From Chrysochromulina tobinii (taxonomy: Eukaryota; Haptophyta; Prymnesiales; Chrysochromulinaceae): a stretch of DNA of 23,704 bases. Position 1 is the first letter of the stretch. Every line of letters begins with the position of its first letter. Location of the stretch: the NCBI GenBank assembly GCA_001275005.1, contig JWZX01002915.1, forward strand, positions 1 through 23,704, in the 5' to 3' direction. The translations under genes were made by a program, and so were the position numbers. This document shows, one piece after another, positions 23,387 to 23,704 of the stretch. The notes beneath the pieces were generated by a model. The model was given only the letters and a program-made list of their open reading frames with translations, did no database searches and was not told the origin of the DNA.

Positions 23387-23704
23387 ATGGGACGTCCAGG
23401 AAAAATTGGCTCGCCCGCCCGCTCCGGCGCTTCCGAGATCTCCGAGCTCGCGCGACGAAAGTTACTCCAACACGAAGACACAATCGTCACGCCGGACACA
23501 CCGACGAACATGCCCGTGAGAACGTGCTGGCGAAATCGAGCCCGCCACTCACGTTGCAAGTGGCTCAATGCATATGAAGGTGCGTGCGTCTGTGGTACTT
23601 GTACATGTGTGGTCGTCCAAGTCAAGTCAAGTCAAGTCAAGTCAAGTCAAGTGATTCAAAATGGCGGTCGCCTTTCCGCCGCCTTTGGTGCCCATCGCTG
23701 GCGC
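23387..23704 (+). CDS. Partial ORF running off the right edge
   Basis: From ATG 23387 a plus-strand frame (MGRPGKIGSPARSGASEISE, ARRKLLQHEDTIVTPDTPTN) stays open to the end of the window, 106 codons. It lies 82 bp from the divergent predicted myristoylated gene, so a shared bidirectional promoter is possible. At 23580 GTGCGTGCG fits the donors of this window, so the true exon may end there, with the CAAGT microsatellite inside the intron. A minus-strand ORF (23365-23625) covers the same bases, so the coding strand is uncertain. No family is recognised. Confidence 0.3.
   Translation, partial: MGRPGKIGSPARSGASEISELARRKLLQHEDTIVTPDTPTNMPVRTCWRNRARHSRCKWLNAYEGACVCGTCTCVVVQVKSSQVKSSQVIQNGGRLSAAFGAHRWR
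23618..23652. repeat. (CAAGT)7 microsatellite
   Basis: Seven perfect CAAGT units. In the partial plus-strand ORF the 15-bp super-period would read QVKSS repeatedly. Confidence 0.95.

Overview
This is nuclear DNA from a eukaryotic alga, most likely a haptophyte (Emiliania, Chrysochromulina or Prymnesium type). The signs are GC-rich coding sequence, short mostly phase-0 spliceosomal introns with donors of the form GT(A/G)(C/T)G or close to it, long GC-rich single-exon genes full of Ala, Gly and Pro runs, many minisatellites, a short TTAGGG tract, and eukaryote-only families (STT3, a GT29 sialyltransferase-like enzyme, ArfGAP, RanBP2 zinc finger, a predicted N-myristoylated protein). The lineage is an inference; a pelagophyte or another alga is not excluded.

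Layout, left to right: (1) 276-2327 (+), a leucine-rich-repeat protein with one 68-nt intron, an internal duplication and a one-base frame break. (2) About 1 kb of lower-GC intergenic DNA with inverted repeats, ending in an ACCGGT array. (3) 3338-4601 (+), a GT-A-like glycosyltransferase with two small inferred introns. (4) 5056-7758 (+), a 900-residue ArfGAP with NT-C2, coiled coil and C2 domains. (5) 8594-10087 (-), a RanBP2 zinc-finger protein with a SHOCT-like C-terminus. (6) About 10.4-11.76 kb, unresolved minus-strand coding-like pieces. (7) 12101-15299 (+), a five-exon STT3, the catalytic subunit of oligosaccharyltransferase. (8) 15796-17066 (-), a two-exon GT29 sialyltransferase-like gene that converges on STT3. 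(9) 17.1-19.6 kb, a patchwork of coding-like fragments, a minisatellite and a tandem duplication, possibly decayed mobile or host genes. (10) 19763-21973 (+), an unknown low-complexity protein behind a second ACCGGT array. (11) 22231-23304 (-), a predicted N-myristoylated, repeat-bearing protein. (12) A partial plus-strand ORF runs off the right edge.

Three genes act in protein or lipid glycosylation (STT3, the GT29-like gene and the GT-A-like gene) and one in Arf-dependent membrane traffic. They have separate promoters and mixed strands, so this is neighbourhood and not an operon.

The most interesting signal is in the introns. Introns of STT3 and of the oppositely oriented GT29 gene carry a roughly 10-bp periodic CTGATGGC-type repeat, always on the sense strand of the host gene. 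STT3 intron 4 is also flanked by a 15-nt direct repeat that includes its own 5' splice site, and intron 3 carries a duplicated 3' splice site. Together these look like recent intron gain or a mobile, introner-like intron family.
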